Part shown: one piece after another, positions 9,255 to 17,679 of the stretch
How positions within the stretch are numbered: the first letter of the stretch is position 1
How the letters are laid out: every line of letters begins with the position of its first letter
Origin: Novipirellula herctigrandis
GTDB lineage: Bacteria > Planctomycetota > Planctomycetia > Pirellulales > Pirellulaceae
Reading direction: 5' to 3'
Length of the DNA: 64,000 bases
NCBI GenBank assembly: GCA_007859835.1
Contig: SJPJ01000001.1
Location: forward strand, 3,522,794-3,586,793
Notes under the pieces: generated by a model
Database searches by the model: none
Seen by the model: the letters and a program-made list of their open reading frames with translations, nothing else
What the model was told of the DNA's origin: nothing
Made by a program: the position numbers and the translations under genes

Positions 9255-10721
9255 TCAATGCGCCCTCTGGATGTCGGGAAGTTTGTAAGTGCCATCGAAG
9301 AGAGGTTTTTCGGGGCCGTACATGCGGACAAAGGTAAACCATCCCTTGCCGGGGATCGTTTTGACCCAGTGATTCTCCTTTGCGTTTGGAGCCGTTGGAC
9401 CGAAATAGATATCGAACGATCCGTCTGCGTTTGCTTCGGGATTTTCGAACATCGTGCGAACCGCGCCGCGACCTTGATCGGTGTGGATAATGGTTCGAGT
9501 TTCGGAATCGTAAACGGTGACCGACCAGAACAGCTTTGCCGGAACCGGACCGGGAATCGTCAGCTTGTAGTTCTTGCTGCCGTCCAAGTAGGCGCCTGTC
9601 TTATCCCGCGGCGTGTAAAAGTACATCGAGCCATTACCGACTTGCCGACGTCCGATCCCGCCAGAGGTACCAAACGCCATAAAGAAGAAGTGGTCATTGG
9701 CTAGTAGATCCCGATAGTTCTCTGTGCCGAAGTCCTTGGTAGCTGGATCTAGCGGTCCGGCCAAAGGGATGTACTCCCACCGTCGGTCTTTCCAGATCAA
9801 TCGTTCGGGGCGTGCGTTGCCGAAGAACGCCACGTTCATCTCAGCAAATCCGGTCACAGCTGCCTTGGCAAGAATCTTTGCCTGTCGCTCGCTTGGCTGA
9901 AACGGCTCGCCCTTTTTGATGCCAACCGCTGCCAGCATACCCAGCATCACGCGGTGATTGGGTTGGGCTGTTTCGGCGTCAACCACGGCGTGCAATTGCC
10001 GCCAGTAGTCCATCGTTTTTTCCCAACGCAGAATCGGCAGTGGAGCCGGCTTGCCTTTTACATTGACGATTTTGTACGAGGATGGTTTGCCTGCCTCGGC
10101 CAGTGGGTAGGCCTTCAACTTGTTGGCGTACTCGACCGCTTCGTCGTACGATCCAGACTTAACGGCGACTCGCATGAGAAACACGCACCGCCACGTCTTG
10201 CAATAGAAGGGATGGTAACCTGCCGGAATCTCACCTTCGTATCCCGGCGGGACCAGCAGGTCTTTTTCACCTTTGCCTTTGCCGGGACCAATGACGCCCA
10301 TGTCACCAAACCACTGCATGTTGTGATCGTCCATCAGTCCCATGAAGGGGCCTTCGGGAACTTCGATCACGATCGGACCGTCTTTCAAATCAAAGACGGA
10401 GATTACGTAGGGCGTATCCTGGTTGGCGACGGAAAACTGCTGTTCCGGATCTTGCGGCATAATGATGCCGACTTTGTTGGGCACCGCGCCGTGTGGTTCA
10501 AACTGCTGGATGACCGCCTCGGTTGCGATCGTCGGGTAGAAGAACTTGAAGGCCTCGATCGCTCGCCGCAGGTCGGTGGAGTCTTGTGCTCGCTGAATCG
10601 TCTCATTGTCGGCAGGAAAACCCAGCTTGAGCGCGTACGGCGATTCCGCATCTTGGGCATTCAGGTGTAGCGCACAAGCCAGCACGCAAACAAGTGTAAT
10701 CGTGCAAGTCATTCGTTTCAT
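9255..10721 (-). CDS. DUF1254/DUF1214 secreted protein, copy 1
   Basis: A 488-residue exported protein (signal to about residue 22, CALHLNAQ). DUF1254 occupies roughly residues 70-190, with the NQDTPYV stretch and VEVPEGPFMG-like strand. DUF1214 is C-terminal (about 370-480), with the pattern KLFWSVTVYDSETR and a final aromatic-rich strand block. These two domains always travel together; the function is unknown. Three divergent paralogues occur in this window. This copy is the most distant: it lacks the YLWGLP motif seen in the other two. ATG 10721 is used because it begins the signal peptide. Confidence 0.85.
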   Translation of the reverse strand: MKRMTCTITLVCVLACALHLNAQDAESPYALKLGFPADNETIQRAQDSTDLRRAIEAFKFFYPTIATEAVIQQFEPHGAVPNKVGIIMPQDPEQQFSVANQDTPYVISVFDLKDGPIVIEVPEGPFMGLMDDHNMQWFGDMGVIGPGKGKGEKDLLVPPGYEGEIPAGYHPFYCKTWRCVFLMRVAVKSGSYDEAVEYANKLKAYPLAEAGKPSSYKIVNVKGKPAPLPILRWEKTMDYWRQLHAVVDAETAQPNHRVMLGMLAAVGIKKGEPFQPSERQAKILAKAAVTGFAEMNVAFFGNARPERLIWKDRRWEYIPLAGPLDPATKDFGTENYRDLLANDHFFFMAFGTSGGIGRRQVGNGSMYFYTPRDKTGAYLDGSKNYKLTIPGPVPAKLFWSVTVYDSETRTIIHTDQGRGAVRTMFENPEANADGSFDIYFGPTAPNAKENHWVKTIPGKGWFTFVRMYGPEKPLFDGTYKLPDIQRAH

Positions 10722-10764
10722 GTCTGTCTCGTCAGTTACATCAGAGCAGTGTTTGTTTGTCTTG

Positions 10765-10823
10765 TCGTTGGTCCGCAACCGTCGCCTGTCGTCGCTCGAC
10801 GACGACAGGCGGGTTGACCAACG
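10765..10823 (+). repeat. Long imperfect hairpin between two DUF1254 genes
   Basis: A perfect 12-base stem (CGCCTGTCGTCG at 10783-10794 with its complement at 10800-10811) around a five-base loop. It is extended outward by CGTTGGTC and its complement, giving an almost 60-base foldback. It lies between two genes on the same strand and could end transcription or act as a REP unit. There is no run of T, so a terminator role is uncertain. Its GTCGTCGCTCGACGAC core resembles the hairpins at 8.0 and 17.5 kb. Confidence 0.65.
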
Positions 10824-10835
10824 CTTACCAGGCGA

Positions 10836-12416
10836 TTACTTCGTGTACTCCGAAAAGTCCTTGACCTTTTTGATGGTTGGGAACTTGTACTCGTCGTTAA
10901 AGAACTCGGCCTTGGCAGCGTAAGCTCGTATGTACGGGAACCAGCCGCGTCCTTCAATCGTCTGCACGTGGTTAATCTCCCAGCCCTTGGGGGCCGGGTC
11001 GGGACCGAGCAACATGTAGTACGAACCGTCGGCGTTTTTGCGCGGATCTTTTTTCTTCATGATTTTGCGCAAGTACGGTGCGACGAGTTCGCCCATGGAT
11101 GCCTTACCGCCCGCGGGGCCAGCACGATTGTCAAGCAGGCATCTTGTGTCGGTGTCATAAATGACAACGGACCAAAACAACTCGGCCGGCACATCCTTTT
11201 GAATGTGAATCACGTAGTTGTTTCCGCCCTGCAGGCGCCCACCGTCCTCGTCTTCGAACTTGCCAATGTAAGCCTGGGCTGTTCCCGGTTTGGGGATCGT
11301 CATCGCCGGCGAAGTGGTGATGGCTTCGTAGGTGTAACGCGCACGTGGGTCGAAGATGTCGTAGTACTTGGTGCGTTGGGTGTTTTTGATTCCGTCACCC
11401 CGCTTGCCTCCCAAAATCATCCGCCAGTTGTTTTGACGAAGGACACCGTCCAACCGCTCGTTGTAGACCAATGTCTTGGCCATCAACTCACCCGTTTTCG
11501 TACTGTCGATGAGAATCTTCTTCTGCCGCTCGGTGGGATTGAACGGCTTGCCTTTTTCAATGCCCAAACCCTTCAGCCAATACATGAACAACCGGTCGCG
11601 CTCCTGGACAACTTCCTGGTTGATGGCGAAGTGCAGCATTTCCCAATAGGCCAATCCGCGGGGCTGATACATGGGGACAAATTTGTCTTCGGCATCAATG
11701 ATCTTGATCGGCTTGGACTCTTCGCCGTAGCTGTAGATGCGAACCTTGCGGATCGCTGCTTCGACGTCCTCCGGAGTTCCCAGCAGTCGCAACAAGTAAT
11801 AAACGCGATCGGTGCTGACCTTGTGGATGGCCACGCCGTCGGCGGGTTCAGGAATGGCTTCAGCGGGAGTGTTTGGCCCGACGATCACCAGGTTGTCACC
11901 CTTGCCGGCGTTCGGCCCGAAGATGCCGATGTCGGTGGGGCTTTGCTGCCACATGTCGACGATCATCCCGACGGCCAGACATTCAGGAACGTTCAGCATA
12001 ACGGCGGCGTCGCGAGTGTTTCCGAAGCCCCAGTAGTAATGCGTGGTCTCGTTGGCAGTCAGAACACCACGACGTTCATCGAACCTCTTGATATCCAGCA
12101 GCACGTTGTAGTCGTAATCCTCGTAGGCGTCGTAGTATCCCTGGTGCCAACGAGTCATTCCGACCAGCGGCAGGCCCCACAAGTAAAGCTGCGAAGCTCG
12201 CTGATGGTCCATCAAATCATAGATTTTTTCCGCTTCGCCCACCGCCGGAAAACTGTGATCCAGCTTGAACTTCCCGAAGTAGGTATCCACGTCGCCGGTG
12301 ACCGGCATCAGTTTTTGGAACTCTGCTTCCGACTGAGTGGGAGCTTTCTGTGCGTGAACTGTGCCAGACACAAACACGCTGCATAATAGCGGAATTGTTA
12401 GTGATGGCTTTTTCAT
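10836..12416 (-). CDS. DUF1254/DUF1214 secreted protein, copy 2
   Basis: A 526-residue exported protein with a signal peptide ending near VHAQKAP. It has the DUF1254 region with ASQLYLWGLPLVGMTRWH and HYYWGFGNTRDAAVMLNVP, and a C-terminal DUF1214 region with AELFWSVVIYDTDTR and a closing NDEYKFPTIKKVKDFSEY. It is clearly a closer relative of the copy at 17680-19254 than of its neighbour at 9255-10721. It is separated from the latter by a large hairpin. No catalytic residues are known for the family. Confidence 0.88.
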   Translation of the reverse strand: MKKPSLTIPLLCSVFVSGTVHAQKAPTQSEAEFQKLMPVTGDVDTYFGKFKLDHSFPAVGEAEKIYDLMDHQRASQLYLWGLPLVGMTRWHQGYYDAYEDYDYNVLLDIKRFDERRGVLTANETTHYYWGFGNTRDAAVMLNVPECLAVGMIVDMWQQSPTDIGIFGPNAGKGDNLVIVGPNTPAEAIPEPADGVAIHKVSTDRVYYLLRLLGTPEDVEAAIRKVRIYSYGEESKPIKIIDAEDKFVPMYQPRGLAYWEMLHFAINQEVVQERDRLFMYWLKGLGIEKGKPFNPTERQKKILIDSTKTGELMAKTLVYNERLDGVLRQNNWRMILGGKRGDGIKNTQRTKYYDIFDPRARYTYEAITTSPAMTIPKPGTAQAYIGKFEDEDGGRLQGGNNYVIHIQKDVPAELFWSVVIYDTDTRCLLDNRAGPAGGKASMGELVAPYLRKIMKKKDPRKNADGSYYMLLGPDPAPKGWEINHVQTIEGRGWFPYIRAYAAKAEFFNDEYKFPTIKKVKDFSEYTK

Positions 12417-12573
12417 TTTTCCATTCTAGTTTGATGAGGGTTTTTGTTGTTTGTTTGTATGAAGTGATATGTCGTCGCTTCGCGTATCAGAAGGTTATTC
12501 TTGATGTGTGTGCGTTCGTGTGTCTCCTGTTGGTCTTGAAACTTATTGCGTGTTGGTGCGTTTTCGCGAATGG

Positions 12574-15090
12574 TCAAGTCTCCTCGGCGGCCCGTTTGCG
12601 TTCTGAAATGTCTCGGATCGTGCTGATCAGCAACAGCCCTTCCTCCGTTTCCAATGGGCTGAGACTGATCTCGACGGGAAATTCGCTGCCATCCTGGCGT
12701 CGCCCCGACAACTCACGGCCCGCGCCCATGGGGCGGAATTTAGGTGCCCCGGCGTACGAATCAAATTTTTCCGGATGTCCCTCGCGAAATCTTTCGGGGA
12801 TCAGTGTTTCGATTCGTTGTCCGATTAGTTCGTCCTGGGCGTATCCGAAAATCCGCGTGACCTGAGCGTTGACCAAAATGATTCGCCGATCGCGATCAGC
12901 GACAACCATTGCGTCAGGCGCGGCGTCGAGTATGCCTTGCAGTTTCTTCTCCTCTTTCCGGCTAGCGGTAACGTCGCGAACGGCTGCTGAGACTAGCATG
13001 CCCTGTTCTGTTTCGACGGGCCCGAGACTGATTTCTACGGGAAAGATCGTTCCGTCTTTTCGTTGCCCACTCAACTCCATACCTGCACCCATCGGTCTGG
13101 CATGAGCGTCTTTCATGTATTTAGATACTTTGTGTGGGTGAGTAGTGCGTAACTGCTCGGGCACGAGCAATTCAATCGGACCTCCCAGCAGTTCGGCACG
13201 GGTGTAACCAAACAGACGTTCGAGCTGGTCGTTGACCAACACGATCGTTCCCGTTTGATTGATGACCACCATCGCATCCGGGGCCGATTCGAGCAGCCCT
13301 TGGAACGTCTGCTCCGCCTGCTTTCGCTCCGTGATGTCACGTCCCACTAGGTAAATCGAAGATTCACCTGGAATCAGTTTGGCATTCCATAAGATCCAGC
13401 AGTGCGCGCCGTCTTTGCGGGCGCACCGATATTCCATCGAGGTCAAGGCTTCGCCCGCCAGAATTCTCTCGTGATTTTTCAGAGCACGTGCATGATCATC
13501 TGCAGCGATCAACTCCCAGACCGGCATGCCCTGTAAGTCGTCGGACTGCCAGCCGAGCACAGATCCCCATGCCGGATTCGTAAGGGTCAAATTGCCCGTG
13601 GTACTGACGATCGCCAAGAGGTCGAGCGAGAGATTAAAGAAACGCTCACGTTCCTGCTCTGTCCTCCTTCGTTCGGCGCGTTCAGCAATCCACGTCTTCA
13701 CTGAATTGCCGATGACGGCAGCAGAACGTTGACGATCATCACGCTTTTTCGATAATCCTTGCAGGCAAATTCCCTCAAGCTCTCTTGGGATTCCGTCGAT
13801 GCGGTCGCGGGGGGCGGTCGGTTTGTCGTGAATGACATTCTCCAGCATGGCAACGATACTTTTGCCAGAGAATGGCGGTTCGCCCACCAGAAGTTCGTAA
13901 AGGATCGACGCCAATCCGTAAACATCCGTCCGTTCGTCAAAGAGTTGAACCTCTCCTCGCGCCTGCTCCGGCGACATGTAGGCGGGCGTCCCGAGCTTCT
14001 CACCTTGCAGTGTGTGTGCGATTCCGGGCGAATCAGGTTTCTCTTGGATGTCGATCGTGGCTGCGAAAGGCGTGTCATCCGCAGGCACCTCTGCATCTTG
14101 ATCGCCCATACGTTTGGCCAACCCCCAGTCCAGGACGATCACTTCTCCAAAATCACCCACCACGATGTTCTCAGGTTTCAGGTCTCGATGGAGAATCTGT
14201 CGAGAGTGTGCGTAGGCAATGGTGTTGCAGACACTGACGAATTGATGGAGCAGATCGATCAGTCTGCTCGTTACGCCCGTACTTGCGTTGTCGTTGCGCC
14301 AACGGTGGTACTCCTGAATCTGCTTCGTAAAAGTTGCGCCTTGGACGAACTTCATGGTGTAATAGCTTTGCGTTCCATCGTCGACATAATCGTAGACGGG
14401 AACGGTTCCAGGATGAGTCAACTGAGCGGTGATCTGTGCTTCCCGAAAGAAACGTTCTCGGGTGACTGGCGACTCCGATTGATTCGCTTTGAGCTCCTTG
14501 AGCGCTACTTCGCGGGCGAGGACCTTGTCGTGCGCCAGCCATACCTGACCGATTCCGCCGGTTGAATGCAGACCACAACGGGTAATGCGGTCATCCGATA
14601 GATGAGTTGTGGAGAGCTTGGGACCGGTCGCGATCCGCTCGCTGGACTCGATCCCCGCGAGCGACTGCCGAATCTCGCCGCTGTCGATGCCTTCCAATGC
14701 AGTTTTCAGATCGTCGGGCATTCCAGCCAGTGATTTCTTTACGTCGCCACCGGCTTTTTTCATCCGCTTCTTCAACAGATAATCAACATGCTGACGATCT
14801 TCTTCGTCCAGCCAGCCCTGTTCAATCAGCACCTCAGCCAGTGAGGATTCCTTCCGGGACCCCCAAAGGGTGCAGGCATCAACGAATTGACGCATATCGA
14901 TCAAATCGCTTTGCATCGCAATTAGGGCGAACAGTAAATTTCGATCTGCTGATTCAACTGCCATCACGGTATCCAGTTCATACCCAGCGATAATCCGCTG
15001 GGCTGTTGCGGGTTGTCTCTGCGGAACGTCGAGGCGATCGTAAGACCGCCCCATGACGTTCTCGTCTCGGAACTGACATTCGTCAATCAT
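12574..15090 (-). CDS. Ser/Thr protein kinase with three C-terminal PAS domains
   Basis: An 838-residue protein. The N-terminal 160 residues are a helical leader of the type common in planctomycete kinases. The kinase domain spans about 170-470: glycine loop STGGIGQVWL, Lys198 in VALKEL, HRDLKPEN with Asp302 and Asn308, DWG at 321-323 in place of DFG, and GTPAYMSPEQA. Three PAS domains follow (about 484-600, 605-720 and 725-835), each ending in a DITERK-like PAC motif. Usually such a PAS string leads into a histidine kinase or GGDEF domain; here the chain ends just after the last PAC, so sensing may control the kinase itself. ATG 15090 lies inside the end of the sulfatase gene (8-base overlap). 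Confidence 0.9.
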   Translation of the reverse strand: MIDECQFRDENVMGRSYDRLDVPQRQPATAQRIIAGYELDTVMAVESADRNLLFALIAMQSDLIDMRQFVDACTLWGSRKESSLAEVLIEQGWLDEEDRQHVDYLLKKRMKKAGGDVKKSLAGMPDDLKTALEGIDSGEIRQSLAGIESSERIATGPKLSTTHLSDDRITRCGLHSTGGIGQVWLAHDKVLAREVALKELKANQSESPVTRERFFREAQITAQLTHPGTVPVYDYVDDGTQSYYTMKFVQGATFTKQIQEYHRWRNDNASTGVTSRLIDLLHQFVSVCNTIAYAHSRQILHRDLKPENIVVGDFGEVIVLDWGLAKRMGDQDAEVPADDTPFAATIDIQEKPDSPGIAHTLQGEKLGTPAYMSPEQARGEVQLFDERTDVYGLASILYELLVGEPPFSGKSIVAMLENVIHDKPTAPRDRIDGIPRELEGICLQGLSKKRDDRQRSAAVIGNSVKTWIAERAERRRTEQERERFFNLSLDLLAIVSTTGNLTLTNPAWGSVLGWQSDDLQGMPVWELIAADDHARALKNHERILAGEALTSMEYRCARKDGAHCWILWNAKLIPGESSIYLVGRDITERKQAEQTFQGLLESAPDAMVVINQTGTIVLVNDQLERLFGYTRAELLGGPIELLVPEQLRTTHPHKVSKYMKDAHARPMGAGMELSGQRKDGTIFPVEISLGPVETEQGMLVSAAVRDVTASRKEEKKLQGILDAAPDAMVVADRDRRIILVNAQVTRIFGYAQDELIGQRIETLIPERFREGHPEKFDSYAGAPKFRPMGAGRELSGRRQDGSEFPVEISLSPLETEEGLLLISTIRDISERKRAAEET

Positions 15091-17398
15091 CACTCCGTTT
15101 CACGGTCAGCTTCTGGAGCGACTCGCAGCGGAACGGGATCGCGTAGACGTCCTCGATCACTGGCGAACCGGTATCCTCACCGACATCGAAAGTCTCTTCG
15201 ATCGAGAAGGTGATGGGAACGGTATTCGGAAGGTGCTCTTTGCCAACGCTCTTGCCATCGATAAAGATCTCCGCGTCGCCCTCGAACTTCCCTGTCTTAG
15301 TGAACTTCATCGAGAGGGTCGATTTGCCCTCTGGAACTGGCACCGACGACTCGATCACCGTGCGGTCGATGCCGATGAAGTTGTAGACGTAGTAGAGGTG
15401 GTTGTTCTTGACGAACAACGCGTAACCGGCGGTCCGCCCGCCAGCGGTCACCAGCATACCGTCACCACCGCCGCCTTTTGGCATGTCGACCTCCGCGATC
15501 AATTCGTGCGAGCGGTTCTTGATCGGAGGTGAAACCGACTCGTGGACGCGGATCGCGGCCGGCGGGTAGTAGACAAGTTCTTTTTCCTGCGGGGCGGCGA
15601 TCGCCTGCATCGCGGCGAACCGGGGGCCGATGTCTCCGTCGAGCGGGAAGACATTGTTCTTCTTCGCCTCCACTTCAAACAACGTCTGGAGTTCCTTCAG
15701 TTTCTCCGGATGTTTGTCGGCGAGATTGTTGCTCTGCGAGAAGTCTTCCTTCAAGTTGTAGAGCTCCCAGACGTCTCCATCGAGGGTTCCCTCGGCATTG
15801 AGCACCCAGGGCCGCTTGTTGCGGTGCAGGGTGACGGCGGTCCAGCCGTCTGCGTAGATGCCACGGTTGCCGAACATTTCATAATACTGAACGGTGCGGG
15901 TGTCCTCAGCCTTGGGGTTCGCGAACGCGTAATTCATCGGAACGCCATCGAAAGGCATCTGCTCGACGCCATCGAGCACCTTCGGCGCCTCGACGCCGCA
16001 GGCTTCGAGGATGGTCGGTGCGATGTCGATGATATGATGGTACTGGTTGCGGACCTGGCCGTTGTTCTTCTTGTCGATCCCTTTCGGCCATGACACGATC
16101 AGAGGATCAGCATTTCCGCCACGGTGGGCGCTTTGCTTGAAGAATTGGAACGGGGTGTTGCCCGCCTGAGTCCAGCCAGCGGTGACGTGCCAGACGCCGA
16201 CGCGGTTACCCCACTGGTTCATGTATTGGCTGTTGATCTCATAGGGGATGTTCGGGCGACCGTTAAAGAAGCCGTTTTCGTTGAAGGTGCCATGCAGACC
16301 ACCCTCGCCGCTGCCGCCGTTGTCGGACGTGAACATGACAATCGTGTTGTCGAGTTCGCCGATCTTTTCGAGGTAATCGAGAATGCGACCGAACTCGTAG
16401 TCCGAGTAAGCAAGTTGGCCAGCGAAGGCCTCCATCTGGCGGGCGTAGAGCGCTTTTTCTTGATCGTTAAGGGTGTCCCAGGCCGGGATCTCTTCGTCAC
16501 GCGGCGACAACTTTGTGCCTTCCGGGGCGATGCCCATTTTGATCTGGTTGGCAAGGATTATTTCACGCGCCTTGTCGTAACCCATATCGAATTTGCCGCG
16601 GAATTTTCGGATCCAGTTCTCGGGCGCCTGATGTGGGGCGTGGACCGCGCCGGTGGCCCAGAACATGTTGAAGGGCTTTTTCTGGGCGGAGGCTTTCTGC
16701 ATTGAGATCCAGCGGATCGCGGTGTCTGCCAGGTCCTCGTTCACGTGGTAGCCGGGCTTGTCGTAGCTCGGCTGCATCGGCGTGTGGTCCATCCACATGA
16801 TCGGGTTGAAGTTGTTCATGTCACCGGACATGAAGCCGTAGAAGTGTTCCCAACCATCCCCGGAAGGCCAGCGATCAAACGGACCAGCGAAGGTCGATTC
16901 CCACTGCGGGGTGTGGTCCCACTTGCCCAAGAACATCGTCGACCATCCTGCCCGCTTGAGGATGTCGGCGTAGCCCTTGGCGGATTCCGGTGGGTGGGCG
17001 TTGTAGCCAGGGAAGCCCATCGCGGTGAGCGAGTGGGAACCCATGCCAAGGTTGTGATGATTGCGACCGGCGGCAATCGCGGTGCGTGAAGGCGAGCACA
17101 GAGCCGTGGTGTGGAAATTGTTGAAGCGCAGACCATTGGCCGAGAGGCGCTCAAGCGTCGGGGTCGGTGTGAGCCCACCGAAGGGGCTGCAATGTCCAAA
17201 GCCCATATCGTCGATCAGCCAGACCAGGACGTTCGGGGCGTTTTCTCCCGGCGCGACGGGCTTGGGCCAGTACTGTTCGGAATCTTTCAGCGTCTTGCCG
17301 ATCTTGCCTTTGAACGATTCGTCTTGTGCATTGGCTGATAGGGCGGCAAAAAGCCCAGCCAATACAAGAGTGAGGAGTGGTGCTTGAACACGCTTCAT
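15083..17398 (-). CDS. Large arylsulfatase (about 770 residues)
   Basis: A 771-residue exported sulfatase with signal peptide to about residue 24. Metal ligands are DD at 63-64 in WLIDDMGFG, and the formylglycine site is Cys101 in LCSPSRTAIAAGR. A later TSDNGGSGEGG supplies further metal ligands. The length and the C-terminal beta domain match the AtsA/AtsD-type arylsulfatases of actinobacteria and proteobacteria rather than the roughly 500-residue planctomycete enzymes at 32-50 kb. By eye the gene is markedly richer in G/C at third positions than its neighbours, which suggests recent transfer. It is coupled to the downstream kinase by an 8-base overlap. Confidence 0.92.
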   Translation of the reverse strand: MKRVQAPLLTLVLAGLFAALSANAQDESFKGKIGKTLKDSEQYWPKPVAPGENAPNVLVWLIDDMGFGHCSPFGGLTPTPTLERLSANGLRFNNFHTTALCSPSRTAIAAGRNHHNLGMGSHSLTAMGFPGYNAHPPESAKGYADILKRAGWSTMFLGKWDHTPQWESTFAGPFDRWPSGDGWEHFYGFMSGDMNNFNPIMWMDHTPMQPSYDKPGYHVNEDLADTAIRWISMQKASAQKKPFNMFWATGAVHAPHQAPENWIRKFRGKFDMGYDKAREIILANQIKMGIAPEGTKLSPRDEEIPAWDTLNDQEKALYARQMEAFAGQLAYSDYEFGRILDYLEKIGELDNTIVMFTSDNGGSGEGGLHGTFNENGFFNGRPNIPYEINSQYMNQWGNRVGVWHVTAGWTQAGNTPFQFFKQSAHRGGNADPLIVSWPKGIDKKNNGQVRNQYHHIIDIAPTILEACGVEAPKVLDGVEQMPFDGVPMNYAFANPKAEDTRTVQYYEMFGNRGIYADGWTAVTLHRNKRPWVLNAEGTLDGDVWELYNLKEDFSQSNNLADKHPEKLKELQTLFEVEAKKNNVFPLDGDIGPRFAAMQAIAAPQEKELVYYPPAAIRVHESVSPPIKNRSHELIAEVDMPKGGGGDGMLVTAGGRTAGYALFVKNNHLYYVYNFIGIDRTVIESSVPVPEGKSTLSMKFTKTGKFEGDAEIFIDGKSVGKEHLPNTVPITFSIEETFDVGEDTGSPVIEDVYAIPFRCESLQKLTVKRSDD

Positions 17399-17455
17399 GA
17401 TGCTTCTTTCAAAAATTGGGTGAACTAGTGGGTCAGAGGGTTGAATCAGTGTCTT

Positions 17456-17671
17456 CAGTCGCGGAGCGACGGCATGTGATTTTCACCTTGTTTCATACAT
17501 TCGATCTCCCAACGAATCTAAACATGTTCGGTGGCGGGTCGACGGCACGCTGGCGTCGTTTCCTGGTTCTGACGATTGCCAAATGTCGTCGCACCGCGAC
17601 TCATGCATGTGAACGTTTTGACAACCTCGGGTTAGAACCCGAGGCTGTCACGTGGCGTCGCTCCACGACTA
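17456..17671 (+). repeat. REP-like composite hairpin repeat, second copy
   Basis: The gap between the third DUF1254 gene and the sulfatase contains the same modules as the 8-kb repeat: GTCGCGGAGCGAC at 17458-17470 followed by GGCATG, a CGTCGCACCGCGAC variant near 17587-17600, a hairpin CCTCGGGTTA/GAACCCGAGG at 17625-17644, and an inverted GTGGCGTCGCTCCACGAC at 17652-17669. A decayed piece (ATGGAGCGACAGCATG) lies near 19329. The order hairpin, GGTT/AACC hairpin, inverted hairpin is conserved between the copies. Confidence 0.75.
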
Positions 17672-17679
17672 AAACGGTG

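Noticed and set aside
8202-9704. 500-codon plus-strand frame across the HAD and DUF1254 genes
   Set aside because: It lies opposite two well-supported genes with family motifs and contains no recognisable domain; it is an antisense open frame from codon bias.
10968-12386. 472-codon plus-strand frame opposite the second DUF1254 gene
   Set aside because: Antisense of a gene with clear DUF1254/1214 motifs; no signal peptide or domain of its own.
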